Positions 8,524-19,100 of a stretch of 64,000 nt of DNA are shown piece by piece. The notes under the pieces are model-generated. The model saw only the letters and a list, made by a program, of their open reading frames with translations, was not told the origin of the DNA and ran no database searches. The stretch's first letter is position 1. Each line of letters starts with the position of its first letter. Source of the DNA: Gemmatimonadota bacterium (GTDB lineage: Bacteria; Gemmatimonadota; Gemmatimonadetes; Longimicrobiales; Gaopeijiaceae). The translations under genes were made by a program, and so were the position numbers. The DNA lies in NCBI GenBank assembly GCA_028873595.1, contig JAPPOV010000026.1, positions 1-64,000 of the forward strand, in the 5' to 3' direction.

Positions 8524-9567
8524 ATGGTCGATCCAGCGTTCGCCCTCCTGATGTTCGGCGTCTTCGTCGCCGTGGCCGCCCTCGTCGCCTGGCCCCGGTG
8601 GGGGCTCATGGCGCGCCTGAATCGGATGGCGCACCTCAGTGAGCGAGTGCTGCTCGAGGATGCCCTGAAGCACGTCTACACCTGCGAGAGCATGGGCCGG
8701 AATTGCTCCTTGGAGAGCCTTGCCGGCCAGCTCGAGCTGACGACCGGGAGGGCGGCCGAGCTGTTGGGCATGTTGGCCGCGTCTCAGCTTATCGCGAACA
8801 CGCCAGCTGGCCCACAGCTCACCGCAGCTGGTCGCGAATCAGCGCTCCGTCTCGTCAGAACGCACCGTTTGTGGGAGCGCTACCTGGCCGATCGCACCGG
8901 CGTACCCGCGGGGGAGTGGCACGAAGAGGCCGAGCGCAAAGAGCATACGATGTCCGACGCCGAGGTCGACGCATTGGCAGCCCGGCTCGGCCACCCGGCC
9001 TGGGATCCGCACGGGGATCCGATTCCGACCGCTGACGGTGAGCTTCCGACGCTGGATCGAACCTCCCTGAGTAGCGCTGAAGCTGGGCGTACGTTCGAGA
9101 TCGTCCACCTCGAGGACGAGCCGCGTGTCATCTATGACGCTCTGCTTGATGACGGGCTTGATCTTGGCTCGCGCATCGCGGTCACCTCGAACGAGGATGA
9201 CGGGGTAGGGATCCGGTCCCGAGGCCGGACGTGGCATCTGAACCACGTGGTCGCCGGGAATGTCACGGTGCGCCTCCTGCCCGAAAGCGAAAGCGCGGAC
9301 GCTCCGGTTACGACGCTGCTGGATCTTCAGCCGGGTCAGACCGCCCGGGTCACGGGAATTTCCCCTGCCTGTCAGGGTTCGCAGCGTCGCCGGCTGCTTG
9401 ATCTCGGTGTCGTTCGGGGCACCACCATCGATGCGGTCTTTCGGAGTGCCGTGGGTGACCCCGTAGCGTACAGCATTCGCGGTGCGCTCATCGCGCTACG
9501 TCGTGAGCAGGCTGAGTGGATCCGAATCGAAGGTCCCGATGAATCCGTGAGCGAAGGGGTCGCCTGA
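8524..9567 (+). CDS. Membrane-anchored DtxR/MntR-family regulator with tandem FeoA-like domains
   Basis: A 347-residue metal-dependent repressor with unusual architecture. Residues 5-23 form a hydrophobic helix, about 40-100 a winged helix, about 105-165 the DtxR metal-binding and dimerisation domain, and two SH3/FeoA-like domains follow (about 185-255 and 265-335). Metal ligands align with DtxR as H114 (DtxR H79), E118 (E83), H133 (H98), E140 (E105) and H141 (H106). The position of DtxR Cys102 is Glu137, which is the arrangement of the manganese sensor MntR. A good operator lies just upstream, suggesting autoregulation. The stop overlaps the feoB start by one base (TGATG). The family is clear; the metal specificity and the membrane anchoring are inference. 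Confidence 0.85.
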   Translation: MVDPAFALLMFGVFVAVAALVAWPRWGLMARLNRMAHLSERVLLEDALKHVYTCESMGRNCSLESLAGQLELTTGRAAELLGMLAASQLIANTPAGPQLTAAGRESALRLVRTHRLWERYLADRTGVPAGEWHEEAERKEHTMSDAEVDALAARLGHPAWDPHGDPIPTADGELPTLDRTSLSSAEAGRTFEIVHLEDEPRVIYDALLDDGLDLGSRIAVTSNEDDGVGIRSRGRTWHLNHVVAGNVTVRLLPESESADAPVTTLLDLQPGQTARVTGISPACQGSQRRRLLDLGVVRGTTIDAVFRSAVGDPVAYSIRGALIALRREQAEWIRIEGPDESVSEGVA

Positions 9568-11792
9568 TGGTTGCGCTCACTGACCCCTGTGTCTCGTGCG
9601 CACAACACCGGACTCAGAGCCTCGTCCGGCTCGGACTCAGCCCCGACCGCTGGGATTATCTCATCGCGCTCGCAGGGAACCCGAACGTCGGAAAGAGCAC
9701 GGTCTTCAATGAGCTGACTGGTCTGCGCCAGCACACGGGGAACTGGCCTGGGAAGACGGTCGTTCGAGCCGAGGGTGCCTTCGCACACGAAGGGAGCCGC
9801 GTGAAGGTCGTCGATCTTCCCGGCACCTATTCGCTTCAAGCCGGCAGTCTGGATGAAGAAGTCGCGCGCGACTTCGTGCTGTTCGGTCGCCCTGACGTGA
9901 CGGTGGTGGTCGTCGATGCCACCCGGCTCGAGCGCAACCTGAATCTCGTCCTCCAGATTCTCGACATCACGGATCGGGTTGTCGTCTTCCTCAACCTGAT
10001 GGATGAGGCACGGCGCCATGGGATCGCGATTGATGCCAGAAAGCTCGAGGCCACGCTGGGGGTGCCGGTGGTTTCGGGTACTGCGCGTGAGGGGGTCGGG
10101 ATTCCCGAACTCCTCGCTGCGGCGCACGATATTGCGACGGGAGAGCGACAGAACACTCCGTACAGACTCCAGCACCATGCACCGAAGATCGAACGCGCCA
10201 TCCACGATCTGGAGCCGGTGATTGCCGGTGCTTTCCCCGACGTGCCCAACACGCGGTGGGTCGCGATGCGACTTCTCAACGCGGATGAGGCCGTCCAGGA
10301 AGCCGTACGGTCCGGTGAATTGGGTCACCTGATGCATGACGAATCCGGGTTGGAGGTCAGGGAGACCGCAGAGGTCGATCGCATCCGGGTGCTGGACGCG
10401 GCGACACGACTGCGGTGGGAGCTTCCTACCGACTTCCACGACATCGTCACCGAGCATGCATACGCAGCAGCCGAGGCGGTCGCGGCCCAGGCTCAGAAGC
10501 GGGGTCTGGCGAGGGCAGGCTTCACCTTCGACCGGAAGCTCGATGCGTTGCTCACGAGTCGCGTCTTCGGTTTTCCGTTGATGCTCCTCATCCTGGCAGT
10601 GGTCTTCTGGCTGACGATCGAGGGGGCCAACGTTCCATCCTCGATGCTCGCTACGCTCTTGATCGACAATGGTCACGCATGGCTCAAAGCCCTATCGGCA
10701 ACCGCGGGTTTGCCTTGGTGGCTGGATGGCTTCCTGCTGGATGGCGTGTACCTCGCGACAGCATGGGTCATCAGCGTGATGCTTCCGCCGATGGCGATCT
10801 TCTTTCCTCTCTTCACACTGCTCGAGGACTTTGGCTATCTGCCGCGAGTCGCGTTCAACCTCGACTCGATGTTCAAGAAGGCTGGTGCGCACGGAAAGCA
10901 GGCGTTGACGATGAGCATGGGCTTTGGCTGCAACGCCGCCGGGGTTGTCGCCGCTCGGGTCATCGACAGCCCGCGCGAGCGCCTTATCGCGATCATCACG
11001 AACAACTTCAGTCTCTGTAACGGTCGTTGGCCGACGCAGATTCTCGTGGCGACGATCTTCATCGGAGCACTCGCGCCGGCTCGGCTCGGGGGTGTGGTCA
11101 GTGCGGCAGCTGTCGTCGGGATCGCGCTCTTCGGAATCGTGATGATGTTCTTCTCATCCTGGATTCTTTCTCGGACTGTCCTTCGGGGTGAGGCTACGAG
11201 CTTCAGCCTGGAGCTCCCGCCGTATCGGCCGCCGCGCATCCTTCAGACGCTGTATACGTCGATGATCGATCGCACCCTGATCGTGTTGTGGCGTGCAATC
11301 ATTTTCGCCATTCCCGCGGGCGCGGTGATCTGGCTGATTTCGAACGTCACGTTCGGCGGGGTCAGCATCGCGCAGCATTCGGTGGATTGGCTGGAGCCGT
11401 TTGGTCTATTGCTTGGCCTGAACGGCGTGATCTTGCTGGCGTACGTGGTCGCAATTCCGGCCAACGAGATCGTGATCCCCACCGTCCTCATGCTCACGGT
11501 GCTGGTTACCCCGGAACTTGCCGATCAGGGGGTCGGCGCGGGCGTCATGTTCGAGGAAGATTCGCTCGGCACGACGGAGGCGCTTCTTCGCGCCGGAGGC
11601 TGGACGCTGCTAACGGCGGTGAACCTGATGCTCTTCAGTCTTCTCCATAACCCGTGCTCGACGACGATCTACACGATCTTCAAGGAAACGGGGAGTTTGA
11701 AATGGACGACGGTTGCTACCATGATGCCGGTCCTCATGGGGGTTACCGTGTGCTTTCTCGTCGCTCAGGTATGGCGATTGGTCATCATCTGA
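9567..11792 (+). CDS. feoB: Ferrous iron transport protein B (first copy)
   Basis: A 741-residue FeoB, the inner-membrane GTP-gated Fe(II) transporter (some members carry Mn). The N-terminal G domain has G1 [10 protein letters not shown]3 DLPGTYS and G4 NLMDEA, followed by the helical GDI-like region. The membrane part holds both Gate segments, including [20 protein letters not shown] and [15 protein letters not shown] short N-terminal extension carries a CVSC motif. The start overlaps the stop of the upstream regulator, whose C-terminal FeoA-like domains may stand in for a separate FeoA. A different feoA-feoB pair lies 1 kb downstream. Confidence 0.95.
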   Translation: MVALTDPCVSCAQHRTQSLVRLGLSPDRWDYLIALAGNPNVGKSTVFNELTGLRQHTGNWPGKTVVRAEGAFAHEGSRVKVVDLPGTYSLQAGSLDEEVARDFVLFGRPDVTVVVVDATRLERNLNLVLQILDITDRVVVFLNLMDEARRHGIAIDARKLEATLGVPVVSGTAREGVGIPELLAAAHDIATGERQNTPYRLQHHAPKIERAIHDLEPVIAGAFPDVPNTRWVAMRLLNADEAVQEAVRSGELGHLMHDESGLEVRETAEVDRIRVLDAATRLRWELPTDFHDIVTEHAYAAAEAVAAQAQKRGLARAGFTFDRKLDALLTSRVFGFPLMLLILAVVFWLTIEGANVPSSMLATLLIDNGHAWLKALSATAGLPWWLDGFLLDGVYLATAWVISVMLPPMAIFFPLFTLLEDFGYLPRVAFNLDSMFKKAGAHGKQALTMSMGFGCNAAGVVAARVIDSPRERLIAIITNNFSLCNGRWPTQILVATIFIGALAPARLGGVVSAAAVVGIALFGIVMMFFSSWILSRTVLRGEATSFSLELPPYRPPRILQTLYTSMIDRTLIVLWRAIIFAIPAGAVIWLISNVTFGGVSIAQHSVDWLEPFGLLLGLNGVILLAYVVAIPANEIVIPTVLMLTVLVTPELADQGVGAGVMFEEDSLGTTEALLRAGGWTLLTAVNLMLFSLLHNPCSTTIYTIFKETGSLKWTTVATMMPVLMGVTVCFLVAQVWRLVII

Positions 11793-11846
11793 CCCGCGCG
11801 ACGCAACTCTCGGACAGTTCCTTTCACGCTCCGCCCGGGGTGCTGC

Positions 11847-12668
11847 ATGTTCGACGTGGATCAGATGATAGAACTGGCTACCGTGGCCGTCGCAACCTGG
11901 GCCCCGCGGGTCTTCGGTGCGCTGGCGGTTCTGGTGTTTGGCTGGGTCTTTGCGGGTTGGGTACGCGGGTTCGCACAAGAGGCGCTGAAGCGGTCACCTC
12001 TGGACGACATCCTGATTCCGTTCCTGTCGGGGCTTCTACATGCCGCTGTCATCGCGCTGGTCGCAGTCACCGCGCTGGGTGTGCTCGGGATCAGCACCGC
12101 CTCGTTCGTCGCTGTCCTGGGTGCAGCTGGCCTCGCAGTCGCACTCGCGTTCCAGGGTACGTTTTCGAACTTCGCAGCAGGGATCATGCTCCTGACGTTT
12201 CGTCCGTTCGACGTCGGTGATTACGTGGAAGTCGGTGGTGAGGCTGGGACCGTACAGGAGGTCGGGATCTTTTCGTGTATCCTGACGACCCCGGACAATG
12301 TGGAGATCAGCGTTCCGAACACGGGAATCTTCGGCGCGACCATCAGGAACTACTCTGCCAATGAGACGCGTCGTATCGACCTCGTCATCAGCGTCGGGTA
12401 CGACGACGATCTCGGCGTAGCGGCGCGTACATGCATGGATACGATTTCTGCTGATCCCCGCATACTGGCGGATCCGGTTCCTCGGGTCGCAGTGGCGGAG
12501 CTCGCCGATTCATCGGTGAATCTTGTGGTCCGGCCGTGGGTGAAGCGTGAGGACTATTGGGACGTTCGATTCGACCTGACGCGTGCGCTGAAGGAGAACA
12601 TCGAGGCGGCTGGTTGCTCTATCCCGTATCCTCAGCAGGATGTTCATCATCACGAGGTCAACGGCTGA
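11847..12668 (+). CDS. mscS: Small-conductance mechanosensitive channel MscS
   Basis: A 273-residue MscS-type channel that relieves osmotic pressure in the inner membrane. Three hydrophobic helices lie within the first 110 residues; the pore helix contains the glycine/alanine pattern VLGAAGLAVALAFQGTFSNF. The beta domain begins with RPFDVGDYVEVGG, the hallmark after TM3, and the C-terminal domain ends near residue 265. The length matches the E. coli protein (286). It lies between the two Feo loci, 54 bases after feoB, so it may be read through from that operon. No functional link to iron is evident. Confidence 0.93.
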   Translation: MFDVDQMIELATVAVATWAPRVFGALAVLVFGWVFAGWVRGFAQEALKRSPLDDILIPFLSGLLHAAVIALVAVTALGVLGISTASFVAVLGAAGLAVALAFQGTFSNFAAGIMLLTFRPFDVGDYVEVGGEAGTVQEVGIFSCILTTPDNVEISVPNTGIFGATIRNYSANETRRIDLVISVGYDDDLGVAARTCMDTISADPRILADPVPRVAVAELADSSVNLVVRPWVKREDYWDVRFDLTRALKENIEAAGCSIPYPQQDVHHHEVNG

Positions 12669-12802
12669 CACCGACGATCTGATCGGAGGGATTGAGGGCG
12701 CACGTCCGAGGATTCTCGCGTCACCGTAGTTGAGGACGTCGTCGCGCGTCACACGGCGTGGACGGTGCTCATGGGCCGATGCTTTCGCGCCTTCGAGCGC
12801 CC

Positions 12803-12835
12803 TTGTACCTTAGTTGAGATTCAATTTCAATCTCA
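12803..12835 (+). promoter_or_regulatory. Promoter with Fur-like inverted repeat before feoA-feoB
   Basis: TTGTAC (12803-12808) and TTCAAT (12826-12831), 17 bases apart, form a plausible promoter 40-70 bases before the feoA start. Over the -10 lies the inverted repeat TGAGATT-(7)-AATCTCA (12815-12835), AT-rich in a GC-rich setting and similar to the TGAGAAT-N-ATTCTCA core of Fur boxes. Binding by a Fur-family protein is inference; no Fur gene is in the window. Confidence 0.45.
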
Positions 12836-12872
12836 GCGTGACTTGTTCGGCGCCGGGATCACCGAGCTTCCA

Positions 12873-13157
12873 ATGCACCGTTCCGTCACGGCCGAAGAGC
12901 ATCAGAGCGAAGACCTGCGCCTCGGGGACATCCCGATGCAGCAGGAGGTCGAGCTCGTGTCCCTCGATATGCCTGACGAGCTCGCCGAGCCTCTGCTAGA
13001 GCGTGGGGTCCTTCCGGGATGCCGCATCTGCCCTGTCCGCTCTTCACCCGGAGGCGATCCCATTGTCTCCATCAATGGCTCACTTCTCGCGCTCCGGCGA
13101 GAGACAGCCGCTTGCCTCTGCGTGAAGCTGCTCTCCTCGCTTCAGGACGCGGGCTGA
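12873..13157 (+). CDS. feoA: FeoA-domain protein
   Basis: A 94-residue protein with one FeoA/SH3-like domain: LRLGDIPMQQEVELVSLDM, followed by LLERGVLPGCRICPV and GDPIVSINGSLLALRRE. FeoA partners FeoB and is needed for efficient Fe(II) uptake. The start chosen is the ATG at 12873, which gives the usual size of about 75-95 residues. An upstream in-frame start at 12765 would place the Fur-like repeat inside the coding sequence and is less likely. The second feoB begins 15 bases after the stop. Confidence 0.85.
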   Translation: MHRSVTAEEHQSEDLRLGDIPMQQEVELVSLDMPDELAEPLLERGVLPGCRICPVRSSPGGDPIVSINGSLLALRRETAACLCVKLLSSLQDAG

Positions 13158-13172
13158 GGCTCCTCCCGCACC

Positions 13173-15092
13173 TTGGTCGAGCAGGATCTGGTCGCTAGCG
13201 GCGGCCCCGCCACGAAGGACGCTCCGGCCCAGACGCCGATTGTCGCACTTGTAGGTCCACCGAATTCCGGCAAGACCACGCTCTTCAACCAGCTCACCGG
13301 GTTGAGGCAGAAGGTCGCGAACTACCCCGGCGTTACTGTCGAAAAGCATGTCGGACACGTGAGCCTGACCGAGGGCCGGCACCTGTCGCTCGTGGATCTG
13401 CCGGGAGTGCATGGTTTCTCGGCTCGCACGCTGGACGAGCGCGTGACGCGCGACGTTCTCGAGGGCAAGGTCGAGGGCATGCAGTCGCCTGACGCGCTGA
13501 TCCTCATTGTCGACGTGACGCGACTCGAGAACCAGCTCATGCTGGTCGAGCCGGTGTTGGAGATGGGGTTGCCGACCCTGCTCGTGCTGAATATGGCGGA
13601 CGAGCTCGATGCCCGAGGAGGTTCTGTAGACGATCAGGCACTCGCGGAACGGCTCGGAGTCGACATCGTGCGGACGAGTGCGAGAACGGGTGCCGGGATC
13701 GATGATGTGCGGGCATACCTGCGTGGTGTCGCTGATGGGGGGACCGCGGGCGAGCACGTCGAGAGAGAGCTGTCGAATGTACCGGCCTCCACGGCTCTTC
13801 CGGTCATCGATGCCTTCGCGGCCCGCCGTACGCTCGTTCGAAACATTGTTCAGGATGCGGATTTCGTTCCACCGGGTCCGTCTCAGCTCACGGAGCGGCT
13901 TGATTCGCTCTTCCTGCACCGGCTTTGGGGACCGCTCATCTTCTTCGGTGTCGTTCTACTGGTGTTCCAGTCGATCTTCACGTGGGCGGTGCCGCTCATG
14001 GACGGAATCGACTGGATGGTCGCGACCTCCGGCGACTGGGTTTCGAGTTCCCTCCCCGACACGTGGTACCGCTCCCTTATCGTGGATGGCGTTTGGGCCG
14101 GTGTCGGGTCGGTCATCATCTTCCTGCCTCAGATCCTGGTCCTCTTTCTGTTCCTGGGGATCCTCGAGGACTCGGGGTACATGGCGCGCGCTGCTGTGAT
14201 CGCAGATCGAGCGATGTATCGGGTCGGGCTGCAGGGTCGCGCGTTCCTCCCGCTCTTGTCCGGATATGCGTGTGCTGTTCCGGCGATTCTCGCCGCCCGT
14301 ACGATCGACGACGAACGGGATCGCCTGGCGACGATCTTCGTGACGCCGTTCATGACGTGCTCGGCTCGCTTGCCGGTGTACGCGCTCTTGATCGCGGCCT
14401 TCATTCCGAACCGGCCCGTGCTTGGGCCGTTCATGAGCCAGCGAGCTGCCGTGTTGCTGGGGCTGTATGGGCTGGGGATCGTAGCTGCCGTCTTTACGGC
14501 GTTCCTGCTCAAACGAACCCTTCTGAAGGCGGAGCCCACGTCGTTCCTCATGGAGCTGCCGCCGTACCGCATACCTTCACCGCGAACGTTGATGCTCCGC
14601 CTTCTGGACCGGAGCAAGATCTTCCTGCGGCGGGCGGGTCGGATCATCTTCGCTGTCGCGATCGTCCTCTGGACGCTGACGCAGTTTCCGCGCACCGAGG
14701 CGGGGGCGCCGGACATCGAACAGAGCGCGCTGGGGACGATTGGACACGTGATCGAGCCCGTGATCGAGCCGCTCGGACTCGACTGGCGAGTCGGTATCGG
14801 GATCGTCACGTCGCTCGCCGCACGTGAGGTGATCGTGGGGACGCTCGGGACGATCTACGGTGTGGAAACCGCCGACGAGGAAGCGGTCGCGCTCCAAGAA
14901 ATCCTTCGGCGCGACCTGGAGCCCGGTGCGGCGATCGGTCTGCTGATCTTCTTTGCCTTTGCGCTCCAGTGCATGTCGACCGTCGCGGTCATGAGGCGCG
15001 AGACCGCCGGTTGGAAATGGCCGCTCGTACAATTTACGTATATGCTGCTGCTCGGGTACGTGGGGGCATTCATCGCCTTCCGGATCTTCTGA
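13173..15092 (+). CDS. feoB: Ferrous iron transport protein B (second copy)
   Basis: A second FeoB of 639 residues, clearly diverged from the first. The G domain has G1 GPPNSGKTT, G3 DLPGVHGFS and G4 NMADEL. The membrane part has YACAVPAILAARTIDDERDR and FMTCSARLPVY, the conserved Gate cysteine segments. The only start upstream of the G1 motif that keeps the usual spacing is TTG at 13173; no ATG is available there, so the start is the least certain part. It follows feoA directly and is the transporter of that pair. Having two FeoB types behind two different operator-like sites suggests use under different metal conditions. Confidence 0.92.
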   Translation: MVEQDLVASGGPATKDAPAQTPIVALVGPPNSGKTTLFNQLTGLRQKVANYPGVTVEKHVGHVSLTEGRHLSLVDLPGVHGFSARTLDERVTRDVLEGKVEGMQSPDALILIVDVTRLENQLMLVEPVLEMGLPTLLVLNMADELDARGGSVDDQALAERLGVDIVRTSARTGAGIDDVRAYLRGVADGGTAGEHVERELSNVPASTALPVIDAFAARRTLVRNIVQDADFVPPGPSQLTERLDSLFLHRLWGPLIFFGVVLLVFQSIFTWAVPLMDGIDWMVATSGDWVSSSLPDTWYRSLIVDGVWAGVGSVIIFLPQILVLFLFLGILEDSGYMARAAVIADRAMYRVGLQGRAFLPLLSGYACAVPAILAARTIDDERDRLATIFVTPFMTCSARLPVYALLIAAFIPNRPVLGPFMSQRAAVLLGLYGLGIVAAVFTAFLLKRTLLKAEPTSFLMELPPYRIPSPRTLMLRLLDRSKIFLRRAGRIIFAVAIVLWTLTQFPRTEAGAPDIEQSALGTIGHVIEPVIEPLGLDWRVGIGIVTSLAAREVIVGTLGTIYGVETADEEAVALQEILRRDLEPGAAIGLLIFFAFALQCMSTVAVMRRETAGWKWPLVQFTYMLLLGYVGAFIAFRIF

Positions 15093-15230
15093 TCGAGGGA
15101 TGCGTCGTACGGACCTGATGGTCGTTTGCGCCGTCTTGACGCAGTTGACGCCCATCATCATGGGAGTGGACGTGTGGTCGACTCTACGCCTGGCCGCGTG
15201 CGTTGGACTCGGCGAACGGTCGGCCTGCCT

Positions 15231-15902
15231 GTGACGTCCGAGCACAGGTTTCGGGCGACCGAATCCACGGGGGACGTCTCTGCGGTACTCGTCCGCCCGA
15301 GAGAGGCGTGGTGCCTCTATGTCTTCGGCCATGGTGCGGGTGCCGGAATGCATCACGCGTTCATGGAAGCCACCGCCGGGCTGCTGGCTGAGCGGGGTAT
15401 CGCGACGTTCCGCTATCAATTTCCGTACATGCAGGCGGGTCGAAAGGTGCCGAACCGAGCGCAGATTCTGGGAGAGACAGTGCGAAACGCCATCTCTACG
15501 GCCACGTCGCTCGCACCCGACCTGTCCATCCTTGCGGGTGGAAAGTCCATGGGGGGGCGGATGACGTCGGTCGCCGCGTCGACCGCACCTCTCCACTCGG
15601 TTCGAGGCCTCGCGTTCTTCGGGTTTCCTCTGCACCCGCGGGGTCGCGAGTCGTCAGAGCGGGGCGACCACCTCCCGGACGTCGGCTTGCCGATGTTATT
15701 CCTTCAGGGCACGCGTGACCGGCTCGCGAATCTCGACCTGCTTCGGCCGGTCCTGGATGCCATCGAGCCGGCCCCGACGCTCCACGTCGTTGAGGGGGCA
15801 GATCATGGATTTCACGTGTTGAAGCGGTCAGGACGCACGGACACTGAAGTGCTGGAGCAGATCTGCGATGTCTTTGCGAACTGGGCCGGCCGAGTCATTT
15901 GA
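15231..15902 (+). CDS. Alpha/beta hydrolase, KANL3/Tex30-like family
   Basis: A 223-residue cytosolic alpha/beta hydrolase related to dienelactone-hydrolase-like KANL3/Tex30 proteins. Signature segments are YVFGHGAGAGMHHAFM near the N-terminus, the nucleophile elbow GGKSMGGRM, LFLQGTRDRL with the acid, and VVEGADHGFHVLKR with the catalytic histidine. The GTG at 15231 (VTSEHRF) gives the usual family start; in-frame upstream starts at 15126 (TTG) or 15174 (GTG) would add an unconserved, arginine-rich leader. The substrate is unknown. Confidence 0.82.
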   Translation: MTSEHRFRATESTGDVSAVLVRPREAWCLYVFGHGAGAGMHHAFMEATAGLLAERGIATFRYQFPYMQAGRKVPNRAQILGETVRNAISTATSLAPDLSILAGGKSMGGRMTSVAASTAPLHSVRGLAFFGFPLHPRGRESSERGDHLPDVGLPMLFLQGTRDRLANLDLLRPVLDAIEPAPTLHVVEGADHGFHVLKRSGRTDTEVLEQICDVFANWAGRVI

Positions 15903-16065
15903 GCCGTCCGGTTTCCGCCTGTGCGCATTCGCAGTGTGAGCTCGTGAGTAGGCGACGCTGCGTGGCTGCCGCCCGGAGTACTTCTGGCAGAGCATGAATC
16001 CGGGCCAGCGGAGGCACAGCGGAGTATCCCGTTCGAGTGTCCTATCAGTTGACCGCCACGTTCCC

Positions 16066-16084
16066 GTCGGGCATTGTGCCCGAC
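16066..16084. other. Perfect 8-base hairpin before the Asp-box gene
   Basis: GTCGGGCA-TTG-TGCCCGAC forms a perfect stem with a three-base loop, 29 bases before the ATG at 16114. No T-run follows (CGTCTTGACTTG), so it is more likely a leader structure or operator than a strong terminator for the hydrolase. The rest of 15903-16113 shows nothing I can name. Confidence 0.35.
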
Positions 16085-16113
16085 CGTCTTGACTTGCTCT
16101 CGGAGTGCCGATC

Positions 16114-19100
16114 ATGAGTCGTAGTTCGTCTGATGTCGCGACCCTTGCCGCGTCGATCGCTGCAGGCGTGTTGCTTACCTTTGCCGTGATGCCGGCGACC
16201 CCCGTGGCCGTCGAGGGCCAGGAGGAGATGTCCCAGGTCGAGCGGACGTTCTCCGACCTCAGCTATCGCAACGTCGGGCCGTCCCGCGGTGGCCGTGTCA
16301 CCGCTGTGGCCGGACATCCTGATCACCCTCTGACCTTCTATATGGGTGCGACCGGCGGCGGTGTCTGGAAGACCGACGATTACGGGACGACGTGGCGTCC
16401 GATCTCGGACGGCTACTTCGAGACCGGCTCGATCGGCTCGATCCGTGTTGCACCGTCCGACCCGAACGTGGTGTACGTCGGGACTGGCTCCGACGGCATT
16501 CGCTCGAACGTGATCATCGGTCGCGGCCTGTATTACTCGGACGACGCCGGTGCCACGTGGGAGCGGCGAGGCCTCGTCGACATGGGGCAGCTTGGCGCTG
16601 TCGAAATCCACCCCGACAACCCCGACGTCGCGTACGTCGCGGCGCTCGGGAATCCGTGGGCAAAGAGCAACGATCGGGGTGTCTATCGCACGCGAGACGC
16701 AGGCCAGACGTGGGAACAGGTGCTGTTCACGTCGGACTCCGTCGGTGCGATCGACCTCGAGCTCAATCCGGCCAACCCGGACGAGATCTACGCCGGCATG
16801 TGGATGGGCCGTCGTCAGCCGTGGACGATCCTCTCCGGCATGGAGGCGTCCGCTCAGGAAGACGGTATCTGGAAGTCGACGGATGGTGGCGACACTTGGG
16901 AGTACAAGACCGAAGGGCTTCCTGGCGGCCTGATCGGGAAGACGGATCTCTCCGTCTCGGCCGACATGCCGAACCGCGTGTACGCGCTGGTCGAGACGAC
17001 GGATCCGGACGAGGGCCTGTACCGCTCCGACGACTTCGGTGAGACGTGGGAGATGGTGAGCAATCAGCGCGGCATCATGAATCGGCCGTTCTACTACACG
17101 GGTGTGGTTGCCGACCCCACGGACGCGGACCACGTCTACATCAACAACGAAGGGTATTACGAGTCGACGGACGGCGGGATGAACTTCGAGCGTCGTCAGA
17201 CGCCACACGGGGACAACCACGATACGTGGATCAACCCGGACAATCCGCTGATCCAGATCCAGTCGAACGATGGTGGGGCAAACGTCACGCTCGACGGTGG
17301 TCGCACATGGTCGACGCAGTCGAATCAGCCGACCGCGGAGCTGTATCAGGTCGACGTCGACGACCAGTTCCCGTACTGGCTGTACGCAGGGCAGCAGGAC
17401 AACACGACGATCCGCGTCCCGAGCAATCCGCCGGGTACGGGTTCACAGGGTGGCCACCAGGGCAACTGGGAAGCGGTCGGTGGATGTGAGACCGGCCCCG
17501 CCGTCCCGAAGCCGGGTGATCCGACGATCGTCTACTCGAACTGCAAGGGTCGCTTCGGTCGGTACAACCAGGTCACCGGGCAGGAGAAGCAGTACTACGT
17601 AGGCTTCCAGAACCTGTACGGTCAGAACCCGGCGAACCTGAATTACCGGTTCCAGCGGGTCGTGCCCATCGAGGTGTCGCCGCACGACCCGAGCACCGTG
17701 TACCACGGCTCGCAGTTCGTGCACAAGACGACGGACGAGGGCGTGACCTGGGAGCAGATCTCTCCGGACCTCACGGCATTCCGCCCAGAGCGTCAGATGG
17801 TCTCCGGCAGCCCGATCACACGGGACATCACCGGTGAGGAGCACTACTCGGTCCTCTATGCGATCGAAGAGTCACCGGTCACCCCCGGGGTGATCTGGTC
17901 GGGCTCCAACGACGGCTTCGTGCAGGTGACACGCGACGGTGGGCAGACGTGGGCGAACGTCACGCCGCCGGACATGCCGCAGGAAGGGCGCATCCAGACC
18001 ATCGACGCGTCTCCGCACAGCGCGGGCAAGGCGTACTTCGCCTACTACCGGACGCTGTTGGGCGACCTCACGCCGTTCATCTACAAGACGGAAGACTACG
18101 GCGCGTCCTGGGAACTCCTGACGCCGGGAGACAACGGGATTCCGGCACACCATGCCACACGTGCGGTGCGTGAGGATACGGAGCGTGAGGGGCTGCTCTA
18201 CGCCGGGACGGAGTTCGGAATGTACATCTCGTTCGACGACGGTCAGAGCTGGGAGAAGTTCCAGTACAATCTTCCTCGCACGCCGATCACCGACATCAAG
18301 GTTCACCAGGGCGACCTCGTGCTCTCCACGATGGGCCGCGCCTTCTGGATCATGGACAACCTCTCGCCGCTGCGTCAGGCTGATGCTGCGATGGCGGATG
18401 GGGGTGCGTTCCTCTTCCAGCCGGAAGATGCGTATCGGTTGCGGGGTGGTGGTGGCTTCGGTGGCTTCGGGGGCGGTACGCCGGACGAGCCGGAGTACTC
18501 ACGCAACGGCGCGGAGCTGGACTACATGCTCCCGTCCGCTGCGACGTCCGTGAAGATCGAGATCCTCGACGCAGCGGGTGGTCTGGTTCGTGAGTTCGAG
18601 AGCACCGGGCCCGGAGAGCGCACGGAAACCGCGCAGGAGATGCGTGCACCGTTCCAGCGACGCGTCGGATCGCCGACACCCACCACGCACGAGGGCCTCA
18701 ATCGCTTCACGTGGGACTTCACGGTGCCCGGGCCGAACGGTGCTGCCCGCGGGGGACCGATGGTCGTGCCCGGTAACTTCACTGCCCGCCTCACCGTGAA
18801 CGGGACGGCCGGACAGTTCACCGTGGTCGAGCGTGACTTCGAAGTGATGATGGATCCACGGGTCGCAGCGGATGGCGTGACCATCGCTGATCTTCAGGCT
18901 CAGTTCGATCTGGGGATCCAGATCCGAACCGCTATTGAAGACGCGGATGCCACCATCGAGCGACTCGAAGGAGCGCAGGCTCGGGTGGCCGAAGGCAGTG
19001 ATGTCGAAAGGGAACTGAAGGAGATCGAGCGGGCACTGCTCACGGATCGGACGATCACGAGCTACCCTCAGCCGATGCTCCGCGACCAGTTGAACTACCT

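Noticed and set aside
9372-10676. 434-codon minus-strand frame opposite feoB
   Set aside because: Antisense shadow of the regulator and feoB with no protein-like features.
12765-12872. Longer feoA start at 12765
   Set aside because: It would place the promoter and Fur-like repeat inside the gene and add an unconserved leader.
16045-17220. 391-codon minus-strand frame opposite the Asp-box gene
   Set aside because: Arg/Val-rich antisense translation; the plus-strand protein is clearly real.
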